The notes beneath the pieces are model-generated. The model saw only the letters and a list, made by a program, of their open reading frames with translations, had not been told where the DNA came from and did no database searches. Of a stretch of 36,694 bases of DNA, positions 27,820-36,694 are shown piece after piece. Origin of the DNA: an uncultured Paenalcaligenes sp. (GTDB lineage: Bacteria > Pseudomonadota > Gammaproteobacteria > Burkholderiales > Burkholderiaceae_B); contig CANROS010000010.1 in assembly GCA_947632305.1 (NCBI GenBank), forward strand, positions 1-36,694, read 5' to 3'. How positions within the stretch are numbered: the stretch's first letter is position 1; each line of letters begins with the position of its first letter. The position numbers and the translations under genes were made by a program.

Positions 27820-29118
27820 ATGACTCACGCTCAGCTCACTGTGTTACCTGTAGACGATCTTATTGATGTTAGTCGAACGATTCGTGTTACGGGCTTAGCT
27901 CCTGGTCAAGCCATCCGTTTACGATCAAAAACGGTACGTGGGGGCAATACCACGTGGCAGAGTCAAGCTGACTTTGTGGCAAACCAAGAGGGTGTGGTAG
28001 ACCTAAGCCAGCAGGCTCCTATCGCTGGTAGCTATCAGGGGGTAGAGCCCATGGGGCTGATTTGGTCTCAAGAACCTGAAACAGAGGGCGAGCGTGAGGT
28101 TTTTGCTCCAAGTGTGTTGGATGCTGTTGAAACGAGCATAGAAGCCGAAATTGCCGATCAAACCCTACAGGCTATTTTGGTACAACGTCTAGCCGCAGCA
28201 GGGGTACAACGCCTAGACGTACGAGAACAAGGCTTGGTTGGGACGCTATTTATTCCTGCTACCCCCGGTCCCCACCCAGCTATTATGATTTTGAATGGTT
28301 CAGGGGGAGGGATGAATGAATCACGCGCTGCTCTTTATGCGTCGCATGGTTATTTGGCTTTTGCCTTGGCCTATTTTAAAGCCCCCGGCTTGTCGCCTTA
28401 TATTTCTAATACGCCTTTAGAGTATTTTAAAAAGGGCTTAGATTGGTTGCGTGCAACCTATCAACCTTTAAATAATTTTGTGGCCTTAAACGGTCAGTCG
28501 CGCGGTGGCGAACTCGTTTTATTGTTAGCCAGCATCTACCCTGAAGACGTCTCTGCTGTGGTCGCTTATGTGCCCGGTGCGGTGGTGCATAGCGGACAAA
28601 ATGCCGCTGATCCAGCCGTAGGGCGTGAGGGTCCTGCTTGGCTGTTAAATGGTGAACCCATTACCCATGTGTGGGCGCATAATAAAACAGCAACGTGGGC
28701 ACCTTTTGATGAGGGGCCCGCACCACACCGTCATGATCTAGCGATCTTAACGGCTTTGCAGGATCCAGAGGCGGTGGCTCGAGCGCGTATCCGCGTAGAG
28801 TGTATTCAAGCGCCTATTATTCTGTTGTCTGCTACAGATGACGGTTCTTGGCCATCGAGCTTGTATAGTCAAATGATCGTTGACTGGCTAGAGCAGCATG
28901 ATTTTGCTTATGAGGTGTGCTGGGTTGATACACCCGACGCAGGTCATAGTATTGTATTTCCTTATATTCCAACTACGCAGCTTATTTATGCGCACCCTGT
29001 ATCGGGTCGAGTTAGCACCAGCGGTGGCAGGTCAGAGACGAATGCTCAGTCTGATGAGCGTAGTTGGAATGCTATTAAAGCCTTTTTACATAGAGCGCAA
29101 CGAGGTCCATCTGAATGA
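27820..29118 (+). CDS. Alpha/beta hydrolase, acyl-CoA thioester hydrolase/BAAT-like
   Basis: N-terminal BAAT-like beta domain ('LAPGQAIRLRSKTVRGGNTTWQSQADFVANQEGVVDL'); nucleophile elbow 'GQSRGGELVLLLAS'; 'NGSGGGMNESRAALYASHGYLAFALAYF'; late His in 'DAGHSIVFPYIP'. Confidence 0.87.
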   Translation: MTHAQLTVLPVDDLIDVSRTIRVTGLAPGQAIRLRSKTVRGGNTTWQSQADFVANQEGVVDLSQQAPIAGSYQGVEPMGLIWSQEPETEGEREVFAPSVLDAVETSIEAEIADQTLQAILVQRLAAAGVQRLDVREQGLVGTLFIPATPGPHPAIMILNGSGGGMNESRAALYASHGYLAFALAYFKAPGLSPYISNTPLEYFKKGLDWLRATYQPLNNFVALNGQSRGGELVLLLASIYPEDVSAVVAYVPGAVVHSGQNAADPAVGREGPAWLLNGEPITHVWAHNKTATWAPFDEGPAPHRHDLAILTALQDPEAVARARIRVECIQAPIILLSATDDGSWPSSLYSQMIVDWLEQHDFAYEVCWVDTPDAGHSIVFPYIPTTQLIYAHPVSGRVSTSGGRSETNAQSDERSWNAIKAFLHRAQRGPSE

Positions 29119-29624
29119 ACACTCCATCTCAAACGGTAGATTTAATTGATCATGTGCTGGGTCTAGACCCCCAAGGTAGTACATTTGCAGCACGTCATTT
29201 TCGTGAAAAAGTACGTAGTGGCACTCAAGCCAGTTATGAGGCTTTATTTAGCCCTGAGCTAACATTAGCTCTACCTGTACGTTGGTTGGTGGCTGTCTAT
29301 GTGTGTCAGTTAACTAAAGCCACTGAATTGCATCAGCATTATTTAGCTCAGGCCCAACAAGCCGGCGTTTCCGCTGAGTGGTTAGCTGTCATTGAACAAG
29401 ATCAACTCGAATCCATTACTGATCCTATCGTTCAAGCTATTTTAGTCTTTACACGTACTTTGACTTTAAAGCCTCTTGAAGGCGATAAAACGGCCATTCA
29501 AAACTTAGAACAATCTGGCTTGCCTACAGCGGACTGCATTACTTTGAGTCAGTTGATTGCCTTCTTGGCGTATCAGGTGCGTTTAGTCACTGGTTTAAAA
29601 GCTATGCAAGCCTTGGAGAAATAA
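29115..29624 (+). CDS. CMD-domain protein (Avi_7170-like), without the CxxC pair
   Basis: 169 aa; 'DLIDHVLGL', 'ALPVRWLVAVYVCQLTKATELHQHYLAQA'; ATGA overlap with the hydrolase gene; family recalled, not searched. Confidence 0.72.
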   Translation: MNTPSQTVDLIDHVLGLDPQGSTFAARHFREKVRSGTQASYEALFSPELTLALPVRWLVAVYVCQLTKATELHQHYLAQAQQAGVSAEWLAVIEQDQLESITDPIVQAILVFTRTLTLKPLEGDKTAIQNLEQSGLPTADCITLSQLIAFLAYQVRLVTGLKAMQALEK

Positions 29625-29626
29625 AA

Positions 29627-30211
29627 ATGACTGAACTGCTGAAGATTAATGGTTTTACCAATGAAGTCTTAGATTGGAAAGCATGGTTAGATGTTGTGGA
29701 TGTGAATCAAGCCACACCCAAGCAAATAGAAGTCTTGGAAGCCAGCCACCCCCAAGCCAAAACCTCGGATTATTATTTGTTATTGGTGCATCAGCCTGAG
29801 ATTTTAGAACATCGTTCTCATACCTATAATGCGATTATGTACGCACCTAAAGGGTTAAACCGTGCTGATCGCGAGTTGGGTGCATTAACTGTTTCGCAAA
29901 TTAATGGTTGTGTGTATTGTGCTTCGGTGCATGCTCAGCGTTTTGAGCAGCTCTCTAAGCGTAATGATATGGTAGCGGCCGTTTTTGAAAACCCTGCTAC
30001 GGCAGCTCAAAACTCGCGTGATCAAGCGGTGATTCAATTAGCAACGGCGTTGACTCAGCAGCCCGAGCAATTAGATCCCGCCTTGATCCAAGCCTTAAAA
30101 GCAGAGGGCATGGACGAGGTAGAAATCCTTGACTTAATCCATGCGGTTTCTATTTTTGGGTGGGCGAATCGCTTGATGTTGAATTTGGGTGAGCCAGTAT
30201 TCAACGAATAA
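29627..30211 (+). CDS. Alkylhydroperoxidase (AhpD/CMD)-domain protein, Avi_7169-like
   Basis: 'LNRADRELGALTVSQINGCVYCASVHAQRFEQL', with the CxxC..H redox motif. Confidence 0.85.
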   Translation: MTELLKINGFTNEVLDWKAWLDVVDVNQATPKQIEVLEASHPQAKTSDYYLLLVHQPEILEHRSHTYNAIMYAPKGLNRADRELGALTVSQINGCVYCASVHAQRFEQLSKRNDMVAAVFENPATAAQNSRDQAVIQLATALTQQPEQLDPALIQALKAEGMDEVEILDLIHAVSIFGWANRLMLNLGEPVFNE

Positions 30212-30223
30212 ATTCGTAAGCCC

Positions 30224-30260
30224 AATTAAAAACTGCCGCTTTATGCGGCAGTTTTTAATT
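30224..30260. terminator. Bidirectional terminator ending the ABC/CMD operon
   Basis: AATTAAAAACTGCCGC-tttat-GCGGCAGTTTTTAATT, perfect 16-bp inverted repeat. Confidence 0.88.
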
Positions 30261-30293
30261 GGCAAGGCTAACTCTACTTTAGCTAGCCTTGCC
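30261..30293. repeat. Second inverted repeat directly abutting the terminator
   Basis: GGCAAGGCTA-N13-TAGCCTTGCC, perfect 10-bp arms, no T-run on either strand. Confidence 0.75.
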
Positions 30294-30322
30294 TCTGTAG
30301 AGGCATAAATACTTAGGGCAAA

Positions 30323-33076
30323 TTAAGGAGTTTGTTTAGCGCGGTCTGCGGCTAAGGCTGAGCTAAAGGCATCTACGTCTAAGTATTTTTTTAAGACGGT
30401 ATTCACCTGTTCAGCGTCCAGTTGCTCTAAGGCCTCATCGACTTGGGCTAACCAGAGAAAGTCTCGGTCTAAGTCTAAATATTTAAGCCAAGTTCCAGTT
30501 AAGACACCATCGTTGCTACGCGCTAAGGTGCGATAACGTAGTAAAGCATGGATGCCTTCTTGTACCTCTTGTTCCGTAAAGCCTTCTGTGACGGCTTTAT
30601 TGAGCTCCTCAAGGATGACCTCTTGAAGTTTCTCAGAGGTTTCAGGGGCGTGGATAGCGTAAATGGTCCAATTAGCACTGGGCTCGTAAGAGGAAACATT
30701 TAAACGGCTGCGCACATCATAAGACAAGCCTTCGCTGACACGAACGCGATTCCAAAGCCGTGAGGTTTCGGATTGACCTAACAGGTAGTTAGCTAAATAA
30801 AGGGGCACAAAGTCAGGATCGCTGTCTTGCAGTTCCAGAGACAACGTCTCTATAAAGAAAGCATTGGCTTTATCTGGCGTGTCCAAAACAAAGTGGGCTG
30901 CTTCTATGGACTGATGCGGATCGGCTGCACGTTCGAAAGCAGGGGCCTTGCGCCAATTGTTTAAGCCGTCTTTTAAGGCCGCTTTAACGGCTTCGGGATC
31001 AAAACTACCTGTAGCGCTAAAGCGAATGTCACCGGCGCCATAAAAGCGGTCATGGAAGGCCAGTAAGTCAGCTTGGCTGAGGGCTCGTACGCTTTCTTCG
31101 GACTCTTCAAAGGAAGGGGTGTAGCGTATATCGTCTTTAGGCCAAGTATTGAGGTGACGACCAAGCTCTTGCGTTGCAATAGCGGAAGGTTCTGTACGCG
31201 CATTGCTAATACGAGTGAGACGTTGGGCTTTGTATTTATCTAGCTCCGCGGCGGGGAAGTTGGCTTCGCGTAAGACCTCCGTGACAGCGGCAATGACGGC
31301 AGGTAGATTGTCACGGGTGGTTTCAATGCTGACCTCGGCACCGTTGGCTCCACCGTTAAAGTGGACTGAGGCTTGTAGTTCAGTGAAACGATCTTCAATT
31401 TGTTGACGGTCACGTTGCTGGGTGCCATGGGGCAGTAAATCCGCGGTAGCCGTGCCAATAAAAGAGCTGCCTTTTAAGGATTCTGGGTCTCCAAAACGTA
31501 CCGATAAAATGGCATTGACACGATCCCCACGCGTGGGTTTAGGCAAGAGAGCGACTTTTATTTCGCCTAAGTCCTGATCCAGTTGGATGGGTTCGCGTAG
31601 TGTGGTTTCATTGATATGTTGTGGCGTGGGATCAAAGTGTTCTGCCAAGCTGGCATTATCTTTGCCGGTATAGCCCTCAAGTAAAGCTTCTACATCTGGT
31701 GTGGTGGTCCCGGGTGCACGAGCTGGGCTGTCTGTAGGAATATACAAACCATTGGTTCGGTTGTCTGCGACTAACCATTTTTTTAGTTCCGCTTTAACCG
31801 TTTCTAATTGAGCTTGTTCGACTTGATCTCGTTGCCAGAAAAACAAACGCCAGTCTCCTGAAGCGGCGCTTTCAGAAAGAGCGGAGGCGAGCGAAGCTGG
31901 GGCGGCATAAGCCTGAGCCCAGCTGTTGAGCCATTGGTTACGAATGCGCTCTAAGTCTTCTTCAGTGACTTGACCGCTGTGCTGCTCAAGGGTGTCATTC
32001 AGAACGGTTAAGGCTTGTTGTTGGTCCATGCCTTCTTGGAGTTCAGCTAGAAAAAGCGCATAGCCTGGCTGTCTTAAACCGGCGGCATAACCGAAGGCAC
32101 TAGTGCTGAGTTTTTGCTCAACTAGATTTTTATACAATAAGCCTGAAGGTGTACTGCTAAGCATGGCGACGCCTAAGCTTAGCGGGGTGAACTGTGGGCT
32201 GGCCTCGGCGGGAATATGATAAAGCGCCCCCACCAATGGCGAGCCTCCATGACGTCGAACTGTGACCGAGAGAGCGCCGTCTTGGACGGGTTCGTCGGTG
32301 TACTCAGGCGGCAAGGAGCGCGCTGGTTTTTCTATGGAGTTAAATTGTTTGGCAATATGCTCTAGGGTAGCGTCTTCATCAAAGCGACCACTGACAATGA
32401 GTACTGCATTGTCAGGTTGGTAGTACAGCTTATAAAAAGCACGTAATTGTTCTATGTCGACTTGCTCTACGTCTGAGCGGGCACCAATCGTGCTTTTACC
32501 GTAGTTATGCCACTGAAAAGCGGCTGCTTGCATTTTTTGAATTAGAACACGAAATGGGCTGTTTTCACCGCGTTCCATTTCATTGCGCACCACTGTCATT
32601 TCAGCGTCAAGGTCGGCTCTGGAAATAGTGGCATTGATCATAACATCCGCTTGCCAGTCCAAATACCAGTTTAAGGTTTCAGGATTTGCAGCAAAAGTCG
32701 CGTAATAGTTGGTGCGGTCTAAGGACGTCGTGCCATTCGCAGCTAGGCCTCGTTTAGAAAACTCGCCTAAGGCGTTGGGCATGGTGGGGGTGCCACGAAA
32801 CAGCATGTGTTCCAGTAAATGGGCCATCCCTGTTTGGCCATAGTTTTCATGACGAGAACCCACCAAGTAAGTCATGTTGACTGTGGTGTTTGGCCGTGAG
32901 GCATCTGGGGCAAACAACACTTTTAAACCATTGTCTAACTGGTACTCAGTTACGCCTTCCACACTTGTGATTTCTTTGACGCCAGACGGTAAGGCGTACA
33001 GCAAACTAGGAGCCAAAGCACCTAGTAAAACAAGGTATTTGGAGGATTTTTTTAAACGGTATAGGGCAGAGAACAT
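30323..33076 (-). CDS. M16 (pitrilysin/insulinase-like) zinc metalloprotease
   Basis: Zinc motif HxxEH in 'GQTGMAHLLEHMLFRGT'; two-domain length of 917 aa; N-terminal signal sequence. Confidence 0.93.
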   Translation of the reverse strand: MFSALYRLKKSSKYLVLLGALAPSLLYALPSGVKEITSVEGVTEYQLDNGLKVLFAPDASRPNTTVNMTYLVGSRHENYGQTGMAHLLEHMLFRGTPTMPNALGEFSKRGLAANGTTSLDRTNYYATFAANPETLNWYLDWQADVMINATISRADLDAEMTVVRNEMERGENSPFRVLIQKMQAAAFQWHNYGKSTIGARSDVEQVDIEQLRAFYKLYYQPDNAVLIVSGRFDEDATLEHIAKQFNSIEKPARSLPPEYTDEPVQDGALSVTVRRHGGSPLVGALYHIPAEASPQFTPLSLGVAMLSSTPSGLLYKNLVEQKLSTSAFGYAAGLRQPGYALFLAELQEGMDQQQALTVLNDTLEQHSGQVTEEDLERIRNQWLNSWAQAYAAPASLASALSESAASGDWRLFFWQRDQVEQAQLETVKAELKKWLVADNRTNGLYIPTDSPARAPGTTTPDVEALLEGYTGKDNASLAEHFDPTPQHINETTLREPIQLDQDLGEIKVALLPKPTRGDRVNAILSVRFGDPESLKGSSFIGTATADLLPHGTQQRDRQQIEDRFTELQASVHFNGGANGAEVSIETTRDNLPAVIAAVTEVLREANFPAAELDKYKAQRLTRISNARTEPSAIATQELGRHLNTWPKDDIRYTPSFEESEESVRALSQADLLAFHDRFYGAGDIRFSATGSFDPEAVKAALKDGLNNWRKAPAFERAADPHQSIEAAHFVLDTPDKANAFFIETLSLELQDSDPDFVPLYLANYLLGQSETSRLWNRVRVSEGLSYDVRSRLNVSSYEPSANWTIYAIHAPETSEKLQEVILEELNKAVTEGFTEQEVQEGIHALLRYRTLARSNDGVLTGTWLKYLDLDRDFLWLAQVDEALEQLDAEQVNTVLKKYLDVDAFSSALAADRAKQTP

Positions 33077-33092
33077 ACGTTTTTAGCCTCAG

Positions 33093-34265
33093 TTATTTGG
33101 TTAGATGTTGCATAGCGGATTCAAGACCACGTACTGTGACAGGGTACATGCAGTCGTTGGTGAGTTGCCGAATCATAAACAGAGATTGATGGTACATCCA
33201 GTTTTGTGCTTGGCTTGGATTAAGCCAAACAAGCTTAGGCCATTTGTCTATAAAGCGTTGAAGCCATACGGCACCCGCTTCGGCATTGTGGTGTTCTACA
33301 GAGCCTCCGGGGTGACTCAGTTCCAGAGGGCTCATGGTGGCATCCCCTACAAAAATAACGCGCCAGTCCTCGTTATATTTGGCCAAGACCTCAGTAGTGG
33401 GGACCCGTTCATCAAATCGTCTTTGATTATGGCGCCATAACCATTCGTAGGGACAGTTATGAAAATAAAAGACCTCTAGGTGTTTGTATTCACTGCGAGC
33501 AGCGGAAAATAATTCTTCGACTTGGCGTATATAAAAATCCATACTGCCACCCACGTCTAAAAGCATTAATACTTTAACCGCATTGCGGCGCTCGGCCCGC
33601 ATTTTAATATCCAGTAAGCCAGCTTGTTGGGCGGTATTGTGTATGGTGGCGGGCAAGTCCAGCTCAGTGGCCTGACCATCGCGAGCAAACCGGCGTAAAC
33701 GCCGTAGAGCCACTTTGAAATTTCTGGTGCCTAGCTGGAGCTGGTCATCGTAGTCTTGGTAATGGCGCTCTTCCCAGACTTTCACTGCGGTACGGTGCCC
33801 GGCAGAAGGGCCGCCCACCCGTATGCCTTGAGGATGATAGCCGCCATGGCCAAAGGGAGAGCTGCCGCCTGTGCCCACCCATTTGTTGCCGCCAGCATGG
33901 CGTTCTTTTTGTTCGGCTAGGGTTTTCTTAAAAAGTTCAATCAGTTCAGCTAAGTCGTGTTTTTTTAATTTAGCTTTATCCTCGGCCGAGAGTTGTTTTT
34001 GCATGGTTTTAACTAACCAGTCGGCCGGCAGGGTTTGGCCTTGGGCGATGTCTTTAGATATGAGTTCGTAAAACTGACTGAACGCTTTATCGTAGCGATC
34101 AAACTGGCTTTCATCTTTAATGAGGATTAAGCGTGCCAGATAATAAAAATCATCTAAAGAAAGGGCGGTGGCTGAGCTACAGAGGCTTTGCACCAACATC
34201 ATGAATTCTTGAATAGAAACAGGTAGTTGGTGTTGGCGTAAAAAATAAAAAAAACGAATAAGCAT
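33093..34265 (-). CDS. VWA-domain protein (CoxE-like)
   Basis: 'VKVLMLLDVGGSMDFYIRQVEELFSAARSEYKHLEVFYFHNCPYEWLW', 'VIFVGDATMSPLEL'; adjacent to a MoxR ATPase. Confidence 0.9.
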   Translation of the reverse strand: MLIRFFYFLRQHQLPVSIQEFMMLVQSLCSSATALSLDDFYYLARLILIKDESQFDRYDKAFSQFYELISKDIAQGQTLPADWLVKTMQKQLSAEDKAKLKKHDLAELIELFKKTLAEQKERHAGGNKWVGTGGSSPFGHGGYHPQGIRVGGPSAGHRTAVKVWEERHYQDYDDQLQLGTRNFKVALRRLRRFARDGQATELDLPATIHNTAQQAGLLDIKMRAERRNAVKVLMLLDVGGSMDFYIRQVEELFSAARSEYKHLEVFYFHNCPYEWLWRHNQRRFDERVPTTEVLAKYNEDWRVIFVGDATMSPLELSHPGGSVEHHNAEAGAVWLQRFIDKWPKLVWLNPSQAQNWMYHQSLFMIRQLTNDCMYPVTVRGLESAMQHLTK

Positions 34266-34272
34266 AGTTGAA

Positions 34273-35112
34273 TTAACGACCGTAGCGCGCGATACGATCC
34301 AGTAAGGCCATATCGTGTTCGTTTTTGATCAGCGCCCCGATTAAAGGAGCCTGCGCCTGTGCTGCGCTGCGAATGGTCTCTGCGTCTACCTCATGGCTTA
34401 GCAGGAGTGCTAACCAGTCTAAAAACTCAGAGGTAGAGGGTTTTTTCTTTAAGCCTGGAGCATTGCGTAAGGCATAAAAACTGCTTAAAGCCGCCTCTAA
34501 GAGCTCTGTATTTAATTGAGGGAAATGCACAGAGACGATTTCACTCAGGGTTTGCGGTTCGGGGAATCGAATGTAATGAAAAAAGCAACGACGTAAAAAG
34601 GCGTCAGGCAGTTCTTTTTCGTTGTTAGAGGTAATGATGATGAGGGGGCGATGTTTGGCGCGAATGGTCTGTTGGGTTTCATAGACATGAAACTCCATTT
34701 TGTCTATTTCGCGTAATAAATCATTGGGAAATTCGATATCGGCTTTGTCAATTTCATCAATTAACAGCACGGAGGGCTCATCGGATTCAAACGCGTCCCA
34801 CAAGGCTCCTTTCACGATGTAGTTGGCTATGTGGTGTACACGCTCGTCACCCAGTTGAGAATCGCGCAAACGGGAAACGGCGTCATATTCATAAAGCCCT
34901 TGCTGTGCTTTAGTGGTGGACTTGATATGCCATTGTAATAAAGGGCGCCCCAAGGCAGCCGCTACCTCTTCGGCTAACAAGGTTTTACCGGTGCCCGGTT
35001 CACCTTTTAACAGTAAGGGGCGCTCTAGTGTTAGGGCGGCATTCACGGCTAAACGTAAATCGTCCGTGGCAATATAGCGGTCTGTTCCTGCAAATTGCAT
35101 AGAGTTTTTCAT
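34273..35112 (-). CDS. MoxR-family AAA+ ATPase
   Basis: Walker A 'LKGEPGTGKTLLAEEVA', Walker B 'SVLLIDEIDKAD', 'ITSNNEKELPDAFLRRCFFHYIRFP'. Confidence 0.94.
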   Translation of the reverse strand: MKNSMQFAGTDRYIATDDLRLAVNAALTLERPLLLKGEPGTGKTLLAEEVAAALGRPLLQWHIKSTTKAQQGLYEYDAVSRLRDSQLGDERVHHIANYIVKGALWDAFESDEPSVLLIDEIDKADIEFPNDLLREIDKMEFHVYETQQTIRAKHRPLIIITSNNEKELPDAFLRRCFFHYIRFPEPQTLSEIVSVHFPQLNTELLEAALSSFYALRNAPGLKKKPSTSEFLDWLALLLSHEVDAETIRSAAQAQAPLIGALIKNEHDMALLDRIARYGR

Positions 35113-35130
35113 CCTAGTTCTAAAGAAGAA

Positions 35131-35556
35131 TTAAGTAGTCGCATGACGCTGAATTAACTCGATGTAGCGTTCGTTGTCTAGGGGTTTGTTCAGGCGTTGT
35201 GCCTCCCAAATGACTTCGCCTAGGGCTTCCATGATGCGATGGCTGGCTTCGTGAGGCTCCAAAGTGGCCACTAGGCGGTCATAGGCATTTTTAATACCAG
35301 GAGGCTGGTTTATAGAGAGTTGCTCTTGGATGGCCAGATGCATAGAGAGGTGCAAAAAGGGATTGGTTTGACCTTTTTCCACGGTGTAGTCTTGATTTAC
35401 GGCATCAGGGTCTTCGAGTAGTTGATGGTACTCGGGATGCTGTTGCACTAAGTTAACGGCCATATTTTCCAGAGGACTGAGCAGTTGTTTTTGTCTGTAT
35501 TTGCTCCAGGCTTCGATGAAAAATTGCCGAACTTGTTCTCGTGAGGGGTTAAACAT
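35131..35556 (-). CDS. DUF1841 family protein
   Basis: 'MFNPSREQVRQFFIEAWSKYRQKQLLSPLE', 'NPFLHLSMHLAIQEQLSINQPPGI', 'HRIMEALGEVIWEAQR'. Confidence 0.85.
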   Translation of the reverse strand: MFNPSREQVRQFFIEAWSKYRQKQLLSPLENMAVNLVQQHPEYHQLLEDPDAVNQDYTVEKGQTNPFLHLSMHLAIQEQLSINQPPGIKNAYDRLVATLEPHEASHRIMEALGEVIWEAQRLNKPLDNERYIELIQRHATT

Positions 35557-35706
35557 AATGGGTCCACAAGCTAAAAGAGATCATAGTGTAATGCTAGAGC
35601 CTTAAATGAGTTTTGTCTTGTTTGGTTGGTAATTGAGTGGGGGATTTGCTTTGAGCGGGTTGTTTTGTCTAATCTTTGAAAAAAATCAATGCTATTTTTC
35701 GTCATT

Positions 35707-35735
35707 TTGGCCGTTTTAGGCTAAACTCTTATATA
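35707..35735 (+). promoter_or_regulatory. Possible sigma70 promoter for icd
   Basis: TTGGCC, 17-nt spacer, TATATA; about 60 nt before the ATG. Confidence 0.4.
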
Positions 35736-35798
35736 AGACTAACGACTCAGATAAAGCAGTTTTGTTTTATCTTCCCTGTTCAAACTACTGGAGCATCC

Positions 35799-36694
35799 AT
35801 GTCTTATCAGCATATTAAAGTCCCTGCTCAGGGCGAAAAAATTACGGTCAATGCCGATTTCTCATTGAATGTACCTAACGAGCCTGTGATTCCTTACATC
35901 GAAGGTGACGGGATTGGGGTAGATATTTCTCCTGTCATGATCGACGTTGTGGATGCGGCAGTTGCCAAAGCATACGGCGGCGAGAAAAAAATTCACTGGA
36001 TGGAAGTTTTCGCGGGTGAAAAATCCACTCAGGTTTACGGCCCAGACGTTTGGTTGCCCGAAGAAACCCTAGACGCTGTTAAAGACTACGTAGTGTCCAT
36101 CAAAGGTCCGTTAACTACACCAGTAGGTGGTGGTATTCGTTCCTTGAACGTGGCTTTGCGTCAGCAACTAGACCTTTATGTTTGTTTGCGTCCAGTGCGT
36201 TACTTCAACGGCGTGCCTTCCCCAGTGAAAGAGCCTGAGAAAACCGACATGGCTATCTTCCGTGAAAACTCCGAAGATATCTACGCGGGTATCGAGTTCG
36301 AAGCCGAATCCCCTAACGCTAAAAAACTGATCGAGTTCCTACAAAACGAACTAGGTGTAACGCAAATCCGTTTCCCTAATACGTCTGGTATTGGTGTAAA
36401 ACCCGTATCCAAAGAAGGCACACAGCGTTTGGTACGTAAAGCCATTCAGTACGCTATCGATAACGACAAGCCTTCCGTGACCATCGTTCACAAAGGCAAC
36501 ATCATGAAGTTCACCGAAGGTGGTTTCCGTGACTGGAGCTACGACTTGGCTCTGAAAGAGTTCGGTGCAGAACTGATCGATGGCGGCCCATGGTGCAAAA
36601 TCAAAAACCCGAAAAACGGCAAAGACATCATCATCAAAGATTCCATTGCTGATGCGTTCTTGCAGCAAATCTTGTTGCGTCCAGCCGAGTACAG
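35799..36694 (+). CDS. icd: NADP-dependent isocitrate dehydrogenase, 5' part (truncated by window edge)
   Basis: [51 protein letters not shown]...; '[32 protein letters not shown]'; '[13 protein letters not shown]'. Missing from the ORF track because no stop lies in the window. Confidence 0.96.
   Translation, partial: MSYQHIKVPAQGEKITVNADFSLNVPNEPVIPYIEGDGIGVDISPVMIDVVDAAVAKAYGGEKKIHWMEVFAGEKSTQVYGPDVWLPEETLDAVKDYVVSIKGPLTTPVGGGIRSLNVALRQQLDLYVCLRPVRYFNGVPSPVKEPEKTDMAIFRENSEDIYAGIEFEAESPNAKKLIEFLQNELGVTQIRFPNTSGIGVKPVSKEGTQRLVRKAIQYAIDNDKPSVTIVHKGNIMKFTEGGFRDWSYDLALKEFGAELIDGGPWCKIKNPKNGKDIIIKDSIADAFLQQILLRPAEY

Noticed and set aside
34400-34420. GAGTGCTAA CIRCE half-site
   Set aside because: Lies inside the MoxR coding region with no paired TTAGCACTC; chance match.
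36351-36668. 105-aa - strand ORF in the track
   Set aside because: Antisense to the clear icd coding frame, which is absent from the track only because it lacks a stop in the window.

Overview
The window is a chromosomal segment of a beta-proteobacterium, probably Alcaligenaceae-like (inferred from gene order and from a DUF4148 protein; not tested). It is mostly well-packed housekeeping DNA. From left to right it holds: an MFS transporter and an SLT-type lipoprotein; a DUF4148 protein with three internal repeats, divergent from a LysR regulator; a membrane-anchored protein of unknown function; a Fur-regulated iron locus (TonB-dependent receptor plus periplasmic binding protein, each with its own Fur box); tRNA-Gly(GCC); murB, dapB, bamE, fur, recN and nadK; the heat-shock cluster hrcA-hemH-gammaCA-grpE-dnaK-dnaJ, with good sigma32 promoters in front of grpE and dnaK; a compact + strand operon (20862-30211) of flavin monooxygenase, dipeptide/nickel-type ABC transporter, binding protein, BAAT-like alpha/beta hydrolase and two CMD/AhpD-like proteins; a - strand cluster DUF1841-MoxR-VWA-M16 protease; and the 5' part of icd, which the ORF track misses because it runs off the window. 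The best candidate for a poorly described system is the 20.8-30.2 kb operon, which has a terminator-like hairpin in its leader. No CRISPR, prophage or insertion sequence was seen.
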